DNA from: Gnetum montanum
Lineage: Eukaryota; Streptophyta; Gnetopsida; Gnetales; Gnetaceae
DNA: 64,000 nt
Assembly: GCA_015680685.1 (NCBI GenBank)
Contig: MNCI01015499.1
Location: 1,120,237-1,184,236, forward strand
Direction: 5' to 3'
Below the pieces are notes generated by a model. That model made no database searches. It had not been told where the DNA came from and saw only the letters and a program-made list of their open reading frames with translations. A program made the translations under genes and the position numbers. Positions 20,147 through 31,522 of this stretch are shown here, piece after piece (position 1 is the stretch's first letter; every line of letters begins with the position of its first letter).

Positions 20147-21402
20147 TCAAAAAATAGAATGTGGTTGTCCATTCATTGAGGTGACATTTACATTAACCTG
20201 TCTAGGTTCGAGCAAAGGCTTGACTTGTTGAATGTTGACGAACTGCTTTTTATTTAGGTTGTTAAGTTTGTAGATTAACATGGCCCTAGAAGGAAAGGTT
20301 TGATAAATTATATAAGGTTCCTCCCATAATGTTTGAAATTTTGTCTTTTGGGGTACACGTGTGGGGTTCCAGTAGAGAACATTATCTCTTGGTTGAAGTT
20401 TTACTTTCCTAATTCCAAGGTCATGATCTTGCTTGTTGAATGCCTTGTTCACCTCATTCAAGGATAGGACCACTAATTGATTTTCATCTAGCATGTTTAG
20501 ATTGATCAATCTTTCCTTCTCTGCTAGACTTAGGTCAAGGTTTAGATCATAGGCCGTTGAGAGTGTACAAAGCTTAGATTGGATTAGGAGCATTGGAAGT
20601 TTCCTGTACACAAACTCATAGGGAGAATAGCCAATAGGAAGTTTCCAAGTTGAACAATAAGCCCATAGAGCATCGTTAAGCTTTGCACTCTAATCTTTCT
20701 TATATTTGCTAATGGTTCACATTAGTATTTTTGTAATCTCCCAATTAGTTACCTCTACTTGACCATTGGCTTGGGGGTGGTAAGGTGTTGTTAATTTATG
20801 TTCTACCCCTGTTGCATTAATTTTCTAAATGTGGCATCTATGAAGTGAGTTCCATTATTATAAATTAGTGAAGGTGGCACCACAAACCTATTCACGATAT
20901 TTTGTTATATAAATTTGGCAGTAGTGGATGATGTACAATTAGTAACGGCTATTGCTTTTGCCAATTTTATATAGTAGTCAACTACTACTATAATATACGT
21001 CTTCCCATTGTACATGGGTGTGATGGGACTCATGAAGTCAATGCCCCATATGTTGAAAGGCTCTACTGATTGAATCCATTGTTGAGGACCTTCCATGCAA
21101 GCAATCATCCCCCCGTCACGTTGACAACGTTCACAAGACTTGACAAATTGGTGGGCATCCCTAAAGATTGTAGGCCTATAGTATCCTACCATCAGGGTTT
21201 TTATGGTTGTGTGTCTCCATGCATAATGGTCTCTGCAAGGTCATTCATGAGCATCCTAGAGAACATGCAATTGATCTTCGTCAAGGAGACACCAATGGAT
21301 CAGGTCATTAGCACACAGATTGTAAAGGTGTCCATTGATTTCCATGAAGTATTTGACTTGATGAAGAAATCATTGTTTCTTTCTAAAATCCAAGTCTTGT
21401 GA
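20147..21402 (-). pseudogene. A1 integrase
   Basis: The N-terminal zinc-finger region has H-Y-A and C-E-R-C-Q-R-D (~21170-21110). The catalytic core begins I-W-G-I-D-F-M (first Asp, ~21040). The second Asp position reads Y-N-N-G-T-H-F, so Asp is changed to Asn (~20860), whereas A2 and A3 keep Asp. The third residue is kept in G-Q-V-E-V-T-N (~20760). The C-terminal domain is open from 20611 to the stop at 20147 and contains L-Q-P-R-D-N-V-L-Y-W-N and L-W-E-E-P-Y-I-I, the usual GPY/F-like module. No chromodomain follows. Integrates the cDNA when functional. Confidence 0.87.
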
Positions 21403-21498
21403 CATCTCTTGAGTGAGAAGATATGTGAGAATGCCATTATACCATGTTTCTTTTGTAGGTGTTTATTTACTTATTGCTCCTATAAATAGGAGTTCGTC

Positions 21499-22993
21499 TC
21501 AAAACTTATTAGAGAGAGGGAACTCCTCCTCTTTATTATCCCATCTTAAGCGAGAGAGGTGGTTAGCAACCACATTGTCGATTCCTTTTTGATCTCCCAT
21601 AGTGAGATTGAATTCTTGGAAGATCACAAGCCACCGTATGACATGAGGGCTTACTATTGTCTTATTTATGAGGAAGCATATTGCACTATGATTTGTATGC
21701 ATAAATACATTGTAACCAAGGATAGAGTGCTTGAAATTTTCTAACATGTACACCACTACCATTAGTTCTTTCTCCATGATGGTGTAGTTTAATTGTGCTG
21801 CCAAAATGCTTCAACTTATGTAGTGGATGTAGTATGGATGTTTCTTATCATCCATCTACATGAGCAATGCTCCAAAGGCATAGTTACATGCATCTATCAT
21901 GATATGGAAAGGTGTAGACTAGTCTAGTGCTTATAGGATTGGTGTTTCTATGAGTTTCTCCTTTAATTGTTTGAATGCATGTTCACATTCCTTAGTCCAA
22001 ATAAAAGGTGCATCTTTCTTTGTAAGCTCTACCAACAACTTTGCGATCTTAGATAAATTCTCTATAAATCACTGGTAGTAGCCAATGTGTCCAAGGAATG
22101 ATTGGACATATTTAATGGTCTTTGGTTAGCGTGTTATCCCTTGGATTATCCTTACTTTTTCTAGGTTTACCTCAATCCATTTTTGCAAAATTCGATGCCC
22201 AAGAATAATGCCTTCTTGGACCATGAGATGGCTATTTTGCCAGTTGAGCCATAGGTTTGTTTCTACACATCTCTTCAGTATTTGCTCAAGTCGATCTAGG
22301 GCTTGCTCAAATGTAGCTCTGTAGGTGGAAAATTCATCCATAAAGACTTCAACACCACTATCGATATGCTATTGAAAGATACTAAGGACCAAGCATTAAA
22401 AGGTTTTAGGGAACATTTCATAGAAAAAATGACATCTTACAATATGCAAAAGTCCCCTAGGAGCTCATGAATGTTTTCTTGGCCTAATATTCTAGTGCAA
22501 TTTGGATTTGGTTATAATGACTATACCCATCCAAGAAACTATAATAACAATGCCTTAATATGGTATCTAACCCTTGATCTACAAATGGCAAAGGAAAATG
22601 ACCTTTAAACATTGCCATATTCAACATCCTAAAGTCGATGCAAACCTGCCATTTGCCATCCTTCTTTGGTACAATTATGAGTGGATTAACCCACTCAATA
22701 TCCACAATTGGATAAATGAACCCCACCTTGAGGAGTTGCTCAATTTTCTCCTTGATGATATGCTTCAATTTGTGATTTAGCTACCTTTGTAGCTACCTTC
22801 TAGGCTTTAGAGCCAGGTTGGTGTAGATGTGATGTTGGCATATCCTAGGATCAATTATTGGTAGCTCTGGATATGACCAAGTAAAGTCTATTGACCATTT
22901 ATTCACCACTTTCAATAACTTTTCTTTTTGTTTAGGAGTAAGTTTGACATTAATTATGACCAGTTTACCATTCTTTAAAAATGCATACTCCAT
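21499..22993 (-). pseudogene. A1 reverse transcriptase and RNase H
   Basis: RT begins near D-F-T-W-S-Y-P-E-L-P (22870). The block V-P-K-K-D-G-K-W-Q-V-C-I-D-F is near 22690-22640, F-P-L-P-F-V-D-Q near 22600, and Y-Y-S-F-L-D-G-Y near 22540. The catalytic loop reads F-M-D-E-F-S (~22345-22330) instead of F-M-D-D-F-S; A2 has the same change, A3 does not. RNase H is seen as L-N-Y-T-I-M-E-K-E-L, H-T-N-H-S-A-I-C-F-L and V-A-N-H-L-S-R-L (21804-21499). Several stops at Gln/Trp positions lie in the thumb and connection. Confidence 0.9.
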
Positions 22994-23322
22994 ACCAACT
23001 GGTAAAGTTTTTAGTTCTAAAGGATTTCCAACTCTCCCTAATAGGTATCTTCATCTTCATCAAAGAGTTGGGAATGAACTTGTTCAATCTTATCCATGCC
23101 TTCAACATATGCACATGTTAAGCTCTTAGTTGGTTCCATGCATATTGTGTTGCTATTTGAATTAGCTATCAACCACTAGGTGCCCTCTTGCTTTGTGACT
23201 ACTTCATATAGAAAAATTTGAATGTTTATTTCTTATGTACATTGATTGAATGCCTTAATGTATGTGCTCTTGATAGACCAAATCTTTTGCACGCAATTGC
23301 ACTCATTATCACTATACACAAG

Positions 23323-23870
23323 TCATGGAGTACACTTCTTCTCAATTTTTCCTAGCTCATTTTCCTTGGATATTTCTAAAGATAGGTCTCGTATACCTAT
23401 TCTTGCATCGACCATGCTTAAGAAAGCTCTTCCCATGATGATGGGAAAGTCATTTTTGCAGTTGTTTGCCTTAATTACCAGAAAATCACTAGGATAGGAC
23501 CATCCACAAATTGTGGTCACAATGTCCTTTAATAAGCCCAAAGGGATAGTAATTGACTGATCTGCTAATTCCAGATGAATGTTGCTCTTCTTAATAGGTG
23601 GTAGGTTCTAGGCCTTATACATGTCATGGGAGATGAGATTAACTTTGAAACTAGAGTCAAGAAGAGCTTTGCATGGCTCTTGTCCAGAAATTTGTAGATA
23701 AATGAGTGGACTTCCTGGATCATATCTTTTTGTAGGAAGGTTGCCAGCCTTGATCCAGTCATAAACAACATGAGTTAACATTATAGCATGGATCCTAGGT
23801 GGCACTTGGTTTGAAGGGCACTTGAAGGTATTTGATGTAGAGGATGAGGGTGCTAGAGATGCAAGGTGAT
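23323..23870 (-). pseudogene. A1 aspartic protease
   Basis: The active-site block reads A-L-L-D-S-S-F-K-V-N-L-I-S-H-D-M-Y-K (~23665-23620). The flap and C-terminal part follow as C-G-W-S-Y-P-S-D-F-L-V-I-K and F-P-I-I-M-G-R-A-F-L (~23510-23410). Retropepsins normally have D-[ST]-G, but this family has D-S-S. One stop separates the two halves. It continues through a ~110-residue linker into RT. Confidence 0.87.
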
Positions 23871-23879
23871 TAGCCAGAC

Positions 23880-26258
23880 TATATTGTGAGGGCTAAAGAG
23901 GAATATTGGGTTGGAAGAAAGGTCTTTTCCTTGATTGATTGTCTAGACCACTTAGCTAAAAAATTGGTTGTGAGTGTACAACACTTATAGCACTATGTTG
24001 TTGCGGTTGTGGAGGAATCTCACCCTACATGGACGAAGGGGGAGGTAACTAGGTTGAAGGTGGAGGTGTATTTGTAGAGGGATGCAGAGGATGATATGGA
24101 TATGAATATGGGTTTTTTCCTTGAGTAGATGGTGAATGTGTTCAGTGATACTTTAGAGGGTAATAGTAATGTTGGAATGATGTATGGCTTGCAAAACTTC
24201 TAAGGGAGATGGGTTGCTTAACATAGTACCCATATGGATCTAGTTACCTATAAGGGTATTGCTGCCTTGGTGGTGGTATTCCCAATGATTGTGGTTGATA
24301 CCACTATTGGTATTGTTCATAAGGCTGTGAAGGAGTTCCACTTGGTAGTAAGCTTGTTGTTGTTGGTGGAACTATTGTGGATTGCCTTGATGATAAGGTA
24401 GCTGTCTTGGAGCTTGCCTATGTGCTAGGTGAGGATTCAATATGTACACTCTAGACTTTTGTAAGTGTGATATCATAAGGTAACATCCATTTGGATTTTC
24501 GTATTGGCAAATTTCACATTTAGTTTCATCATTAGAGTTAGACTCCACAATTTCCTATACTATAGCAACCTTGCCCTTACCTCTTTGGTAGGCATGTTCA
24601 GCTTCTTTTCACTTCTTGTGATTATGATCACTACTTTGATCTTTGGATTCTTCAATAATATTTAAAGTAGTTTAAAAGTTTTCATCCAAAGCATCTCATA
24701 ACTTTTCAACCTTGGTTAAAATGTCCAAAACAGATTTTTGGATGGGCAAGGTCTTTCTATTCACCACTTCATCAAGTGGTGACTCCTCCTCATCACAAAA
24801 TCAGACCTCTCATTTTTTGATGGATGGGTTCTTATTATACTCTTTAGCACTTTCCCTTTTTCGTAACTCACCTTCTTCTTTTACTACCTACTCAATTAGC
24901 CTCTAGATATGATGAGATCTCAATTTATACAATCTTCCTTTGGCATACACCCCAAGGATTCTTCTTGTTTTTACTCTAAGCCCATCTATAATGTGGAGAG
25001 ATTTTTCCCTTTGAGAATAATCATGGCTAGGACATCAGTGTAGGAGTGAATAGTATTAGCCCATGATGGCATCCAAGGGTTCATGTGATCCTTGTTTCCA
25101 GCCTTGGATTTGCCTTCTCAAATTAGATACTCTAGAGTATGTTTGATATCTATCATTGAATAGTTCCAACATGGTACTCCATCTGTGGATAGATTTCAGC
25201 TCTAAGGTTTGGTACCAACTTTCAGCTTTCTTAATGAGTATCCTTGGGAAAGGCTTGAGTTTCTACCATTTATTCTCTATCTTCTGTAGAGCACAGGCAT
25301 CATGAAAAGCTTGTAGATGTGTTTTTGGATTAGAGTTGTATCCCCCCTCAAATCTTCGAATATTGTTCATGTCTAGGCACTTGATCCAACTACCCTTCAT
25401 ATGCCTAGTTGGGATTTTCACTACCTCCATAATGTTGAGCATCCTTTGATTTTCCAATAGAGGTTCATCATCATTGCTGCATCAATGATGCTGATGATGG
25501 TTTTGGCCACCCCTTTGATTTTAGTGGCCTTCATGATCATTGTTATCTCGATGGTCACCTTCATCATGGTTGTTGCAACTGCAGCTTCCATGAGAACTGT
25601 GAGATGAAGAGAAATGTTCAGAATCAAATGAAGAGCATGAAGAGGAAGGTGGACTACCACTGCCACCATGGTGTCTATGATCACTCTTATGCTTATTACA
25701 ATCAGCATCCTTAGATTCCTTATTATTGTGGTATTTACCTGAGTCCCTACCTTGGCTATCACTTTTTCTTGAACCTAGTTTATGAATAGTCAATCGCAAG
25801 GTTAGGTTCACATCCTTGCCATCTCTAACAGGGGGTGGAGAATCTTCATGTTGAGAACCTTCCAAAGGAGGATCCTCACTATCATCTAGGTTTAGTAGGA
25901 ATAAGGGACTGGTGTAATGTTTTCCCTTTGTAGATTCATAGAGTTTCTCTTGATGTCAATTTCATTTGTATTATGTTTCATTGGGATAGTAGTTTTGAGT
26001 GTCATATCCATCCACAATGTATTCTTCGTGAAGATTTGCTATTCCCAACTTCTTAAGGGTTTTGAATAGTATCCCAAGCACAGATCAATTCGGGAGCAAG
26101 ATAACATTGCCCTCCATATCATGCCATCACAGCTGTTCATCTTGATGTAGGATGAAGGTGAAGTTTAGCACAAACTCATCTAGATGAGTGTATACCACCT
26201 TGCATTCTTATGGAACTAGTGGTTTGGTATCCTCATGCTTGCAAGAAGAAGAAGAAAT
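23880..26258 (-). pseudogene. A1 gag
   Basis: The start codon found in A2 (ATG, then TCT repeats) reads ATT here at 26258-26256. An acidic and Ser/His-rich N-terminal region (~25860-25520) precedes the capsid-like core at ~25457-25070: F-E-G-G-Y-N-S-N-P-K-T-H-L-Q-A-F, then the A-E-S-W-Y-Q-T-L and L-F-N-D-R-Y-Q-T-Y blocks. A Lys/Glu-rich segment follows. The zinc knuckle C-E-I-C-Q-Y-E-N-P-N-G-C has its His changed to Asn (~24530-24490). A Gln/Pro/His-rich tail leads to protease. Frameshifts and stops are frequent. Confidence 0.82.
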
Positions 26259-26400
26259 TTTGCAAAACAAAATAAAAACAAAATTTTCAATGTGCTTTTT
26301 ATAATTTTATGTATAGTGGGAATGATATTGACCTTAAGGTTTGTACAATGATCTTAGGGGTATTCACTTAGACATAAATAGCACACATTCCACAAACAAA

Positions 26401-26420
26401 GTCCTCAGCAACAACACTAA
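26401..26420 (-). promoter_or_regulatory. A1 primer-binding site (degraded tRNA-Asp type)
   Basis: Minus strand TAGTGTTGTTGCTGAGG lies one base from the 5' LTR. Compared with TGGCGCCGTTGCCGGGG, the complement of plant tRNA-Asp(GUC) 3' end, 11 of 17 bases match and all six differences are C-to-T or G-to-A. The following ACTTTGTTTGT is shared with A2. Confidence 0.65.
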
Positions 26421-27355
26421 TGATGAGTGGTGAGGTACCCCTATGCCCAACCATACGAATCACAAAGCATTCATGCGTGACTTGGTTGAATTCCACAAAC
26501 TTTATCATTTTTAGTGCACTAGTCCTTTATGAAGTGAATCTAGCCTTAAGGTCAATTGTTGTCTTCTCAATTACACTTGTAACATTCATTTGTATGACTA
26601 AGTGTAATTGAGGCATTCAATTTTTATCATTTTGTGTTTTATAAGTTGGTACTCAAATGTAGATAAAAGGAATTTGATTAACTAATCTAAATTAATTAAT
26701 TAACTAGCATTTAACTCATCCTAACATAAGCATCTGATCCCACTTTCTGTACACATCCTAAACCCACGTATCTGCTACTAGACGACCAAGTGCTACACTA
26801 TTAGGTGAACCAAGCAATAATGCTATTAGGATTACCAAGTGAATACATGTTATGCTCGAAGTGGTTGTACTTATGTGTGTAATCTATTTGGCTTAATTGC
26901 TTCATTAATGTAATAATTGGAAAATATTTAATAACTAATTGAAATCATTTAATAAATAATTGGAAATTGTAAATGCATAAATAAAATAGCAAATCTATTC
27001 GAAGTGTTGCAAGGTTTATCAAAAAGCTCATCTTTATTGTCACACACATTGTCATGCTCAGGTACAATAATGCTTGAATAAAGATCCATACACTTAATGA
27101 ATCCTACTACGAGCACTTAGGAAAAAATTCTAACTTTTAAGTGGAAAAAATGCAAGAGCTCTGCTGCAACTACTATCTCTACTTACCATAAATATGGCTA
27201 CAAGCACGTATTTATAGTTGACTATAGGCACTATGTCGACAGGGCCATGTCGGTGCATGATATGATGCATCAACTAGGTCTTGTCAACGAGGCCTAAATG
27301 ACAAGGCCACATCGACAAGGTTTCATTAACACAACCAATAGAATGTGACTCATCA
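26421..27355 (-). mobile_element. Element A1 5' LTR, complete (935 bp)
   Basis: Starts TGATGAGT and ends ACTCATCA on the plus strand, giving perfect 8-bp inverted ends. Upstream of the TATA box (minus strand CTATAAATAC, 27216-27209), the U3 has GGCC/GTCGAC-rich palindromes (27240-27340). The LTR aligns over its whole length with those of A2 and in its second half with the partial 3' LTR at 14466-14948. Confidence 0.93.
27209..27216 (-). promoter_or_regulatory. TATA box of the A1 5' LTR
   Basis: Minus-strand TATAAATA in GTCAACTATAAATACGTG. The equivalent in A2 is at 49266-49259. The palindromic U3 motifs lie within 120 bases upstream. Confidence 0.6.
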
Positions 27356-27662
27356 GGGGTCTTACTAGTTTTGGACCAAGGGATTTATCATTCGAATCGT
27401 AGTGCAATCCAGTCGTAAGTTTTGAAGACTATGTTAGGTGAATTGCCAAGAACACTCACATATGTCATTGCATTCAGAAAATGTAAGATATATTATAATA
27501 CATATGATACAATTCAATTCCATGTAATCATAGAGAGAGAAAGAAAAGGAAATATTTATGATTTTATATTTTATAATTTCTATATATTTTAAAGTTATAA
27601 AGAGCAAAACGAAAATAAACACACATGCATCACAATCCTACTTGGGGATAGGGGAAATGCTT

Positions 27663-27680
27663 ACACACACACACACACAC
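27663..27680. repeat. (AC)9 microsatellite
   Basis: Nine AC dinucleotides followed by GTGTTG, inside the element D LTR. Confidence 0.95.
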
Positions 27681-28149
27681 GTGTTGCAATCCCTCAAGGG
27701 ATAGGTGCAACACCACACACAAAATGTAATAAAATAACTCTTAGTCATAACCTTGATAGCCCAACATCATGATGTATAGTTGTGACCTCCTTAGGTAAGG
27801 TTGAGTCATTTTAGCCTAGGAGAATGAAAAATAAATAAATAAATATTTTTAGGATTCTAATGTTTTATAATGTTTTAGGTATTTTAAAGGTTTAATGTAT
27901 TAATGATAAAAAAGAGTTAAAACAATCTGCTTTATTTACCATGCAAACACTAGACTCTACACCAACTAAATGGCTCTAGGCTACATAAGCAAGGTAGCAC
28001 TCTAACAAAGTATAACACTCAAAACACATAAAAATAGGGAAGGAAATTAACTTACACAAGAGAGGAAGAGCTCTTCACACAATTTGAATGTCATAAGCCC
28101 AAGAAAATGAGTAAGTCAAACTTGTTTTTGTGTGAGATCTCTCCTCAGG

Positions 28150-28157
28150 TATTTATA
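28150..28157 (-). promoter_or_regulatory. TATA box of the element D LTR
   Basis: Minus-strand TATAAATA in AAAACTATAAATACCTGAGG, ~480 bases from the LTR start at 28637. Confidence 0.5.
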
Positions 28158-28637
28158 GTTTTCACGTGGGAATGGAGAGGATTCATCAATTCTTGGATAG
28201 AAATGGAGACTCATTGATGCCATACTAATGACCCAAAGTTACACTATAGGTAAGGAAGATCATGCAGGGGGTGCATAAGCACCTTAGCACTAATACAATA
28301 AGTGCATGGTCTATGCTGATGTAGCAGGTGCACTAGTGTAGGGTAGTTAGCACACCTCCCTCATTTACTACAATTGATTACTTTCCTACCAAAATTAGCT
28401 GGAACTTAAAGGAACATGCAAGAATGACCCCAAGACATCCAAATAAAGTTGGAATTGTCCTAAAGGGCTTAGAATCAAGCATGAAACCTTGGAGTGCAAC
28501 ATGAGAGGCAAGGATGCATTGTCGAGGATCAATAACCTTAACCTAATGCACTAGACTATAAATACTAGGTACACAAAACACTCCCTTGGATTCAAGGCTT
28601 ATAATTGACATATAAATTGCCACTGGATGCTTCATCA

Positions 28638-31522
28638 TTCCCCCACAACTAGATAAATCTAGTTTCATAGTTTTAACATTTGAGAAAAAATGATTAAGAC
28701 TAGACACATAACAAGGTCAATGTGAAGGAATAATTGTACAAATACTTTGACACATGACTCATTACAAGACTACCGCTTGAGAAGAGAGAGACCATGGAAT
28801 GATGGTTGGAAAGAAAAGTCCCCTGGTATGCCTACAAAATTGAAGGCACCTCTAGCATGATGGATGATCTTCAATATAACCTTTTTTATTTGTATTCATC
28901 ATCAATTATTGTGCATGTCCCTCACTTAGGATCATGCAACGTGACTACTTCACCTTTGAATCTACCTTTCAAGAAAGGTTCTCAGGTTTTGAACCAAAAG
29001 AGTTTTCTCCAAGTGGTACTAAATGATGTTGTCCTCCTAAGCTCAAGGTGCACCTACCAGGGCATACTAGACTACAACAATGCTAAACCATTATTAAAAA
29101 TTGTTAAGAATTAAACCATTATTAAAAATATCATGCATGAATATAACAATAAGTATAATCCCCAAGGAAAGCACAAAGAAAAACTTTACAACTCAACTCC
29201 AAACATGTACATGAGTATGACAATGAGATAAGACTAAAAAGCACATACTCAACAATGTTTCTTTTCCATAACTAAGTTACAAGACGACAATCTTGGACAA
29301 CATCAACTAACAACATGCACTAGAGAACACTAATACAACAACTACATATGTAAGCATGGAAGATAATAAACTAAGAAGAGTCTTAAAAAGTTGTGACACC
29401 AATACCAAGGCAAATGAAGATAATTAGACATGCAAGCAAGAAGTGAAAGTGGGAGAGGGTAGTCCTGGTTAAATCATTAAGCTCATTACATCACAACCAC
29501 ACATGTAGAAAACAAACTAAGTGCCCAATTCCATGCAACCATAATCATCCAGGGCGTTAAATCTTGAGCTCACTCACTCACAATTCCATGCCACTAATGA
29601 TTCACAAGTGTGTCCTTCCCATAGCATGTTCTTATCTTTGTCATCCTTGTGAAACCTATTGATGGAACACTAATGGATTACCAATAACTAATGAGATGTT
29701 AGCATTCAATGCGAGTCCATCCCTATGGATGATCAATCCTATCCTTCACTTTGCCTAGTCAACTTCTTGCCACACACAACAATGTATAAGATATGGAATG
29801 AAATGAATGGAAAATTCATGATGGATAAGAGATGAAGAGAGTGTGCAACATCACTAGATCCCCAAGCAACCATTCAATTAGCTTATGGAGCACATGAGCA
29901 TGTCCTACCCACTGTGAGAGATCCATTACTACATCCCATTATTGTTACTCATCCATCCAGTAGGGATAGTTCTCCAAGTTCCCCTTCCAAATGTAAGGTT
30001 ACACCTATCACCACTAGTGCCATGTAGCCTTGGATATTTCACAATCTAATCCTTGGTAAAATCAAACCAAGGCAACATGTCACAAAACATCTAGAGGTTA
30101 ATATTTGTTTTGCCTCCATCCATGCATGTATGCATGGTAGGCTCCTTGAATTTTGCTATACCAAAATCCTCCTATTAATCCCTCAAGCTATGCTTACTGA
30201 TCCTAATTTGAATAGAGATTACAAAACCAACTAAGAAACTATGGAGACAACCATGATCTGGGTTAACAATTGTAAATTTTGACCCTTGAAAATAAATGAA
30301 TTTAGGAATCAGGTGGAAGAAACACTTGAAATTACCAAAGTTCACTAAGGGAGAGACTTGTGGGCCTTCTTGACTGAGTAGGGATGAGGTAGGAGATTGT
30401 CATGGACTATTACATTAATTCAAGTGATCCAAACAATGGGTTAAATATAAAAAAGACTTACATGGGTATTAGTTCAATCACCTTTTTGGCTTAGTTGAGT
30501 AATTACATTATTAACCTAAGATGGTAAAAATATCAATTTGTATGGGCCAATAACCATGAAATCACATTGCTCTTCTCATCACCTCTTCTTCTTCTTATTG
30601 TTCAATATTTTCATCTTTTTATGTGTTTTCTTTTCTTTATCTCTTTATCTTTTTTTTTCACATCTTTTCTTTTACATTTTTCTTTTTATGAGCAAAGGAT
30701 TTTTGAAATTGCTATCGAAACAATTAGGATGTTGGATCACTACCTGGGTTTCTTAACTTACATGATGGGAAAATGCATCCCACATCCCATGGAATACATA
30801 GGTTTGAAAGATTACAAACCTCTTCTAACCAAGGTGGCTAGGCAAGACAACATGTGCACCTTGGTCCAATCACATTGATTAGACCCATTCACTAGTCACA
30901 AGGACCCTCTATGGCACATCCTTTTCCTTCTAGTGACCAAGCACTATTTTGGGATTTCGGAGCTTACACCCTAAGGTGTGGACCCCCCAACTGCCCATAG
31001 TTCCCTTAGCGCTAGCTTCAACAACTTGCAATGTGAGTCTAAGCTCCCCACTAAACCTAAGACTAGTTCACCAAGGATGGATAGAAGAAAATGGGTGGAT
31101 GAATATTTTTTTGTGGACATTCCATTAGTCAAGGCTCCACATTTGACCATTTGATATTCCTGCATAATCATCACATCTATAACTCACCCATTTGCCATTG
31201 GCTTATTAGGTGAGCATTCATAAAGCACATTAATTGGTTTTCCCATACACACATAAACATACTTAAGAAAAGGAAAAGAGCATGAATGATTAATTGTTAA
31301 GCTCAAAAATATAAAGAGTACTAACTAAACACACAACCTTTATCAAGACGCATAAGCAGAATAGCAAAATGGAATGAAAAAAATTTAACATGGCATTAAA
31401 CCCCAAAATTGGTAGTTTAAAAACCTTACTTACATATTTTTAATTATTTAATTAGTGTTTAATTAATATTTATTTTAGTTATTTTAATTTGTTTTAGTTT
31501 ATTGTATTTTAGTTTATTATAG
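28638..31522 (-). mobile_element. Element D internal 3' remnant, no recognised gene
   Basis: Begins with the polypurine tract (minus-strand GTTGTGGGGGAA, 28649-28638) and extends right for 2.9 kb. I see no pol or gag motif in any frame. A purine-rich stretch on the minus strand (30690-30575; GAA/GAAA-rich) resembles the purine run in the 3' untranslated part of element C (52317-52415). A plus-strand frame of 102 codons (28806-29114) is open but unassigned. The rest is AT-rich sequence without features I can support. Element C begins at about 31523. Confidence 0.4.
30575..30690 (-). repeat. Purine-rich tract (pyrimidine-rich on the plus strand)
   Basis: About 115 bases almost entirely C/T on the plus strand, with TCTT and TTTC repeats. 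The open frames reading through it are hydrophobic by composition (Phe/Leu/Ser) and are not evidence of a membrane protein. Confidence 0.75.

Larger units (their letters stand above)
14466..27355 (-). mobile_element. Element A1: nearly full Ty3/gypsy element, minus strand, with accessory post-pol gene
   Basis: Order on the minus strand: 5' LTR 27355-26421, primer site, gag, PR, RT, RNase H, IN, ~2.1-kb spacer, accessory frame, polypurine tract, 3' LTR (only the internal half, 14948-14466, is present here). Element E occupies the rest of the 3' LTR. RT-RNase H-IN order and absence of a chromodomain mark a non-chromovirus Ty3/gypsy. The RT block F-M-D-[D/E]-F-S is Athila-like. The interior is 11.47 kb, the same as in A2. 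The five bases after the 5' LTR (GGGGT, 27356-27360) would be the target duplication; the matching left copy is not visible. Confidence 0.9.
27356..28637 (-). mobile_element. Element D LTR (left part cut by A1)
   Basis: On the minus strand the LTR starts TGATGAAGC at 28637, directly after the G-rich tract GTGGGGGAA, and contains a TATA box (28157-28150, CTATAAATACC). It runs toward element A1, where it stops at 27355. The U5 part is AT-rich. The preceding polypurine tract makes it a 3' LTR of a minus-strand element; the left end is not resolved. No second copy is in the window, so the assignment rests on ends and TATA only. Confidence 0.5.

Noticed and set aside
30538-30878. Phe/Leu-rich plus-strand frames resembling transmembrane proteins
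   Set aside because: They read through a pure pyrimidine tract; hydrophobicity is a composition artefact.
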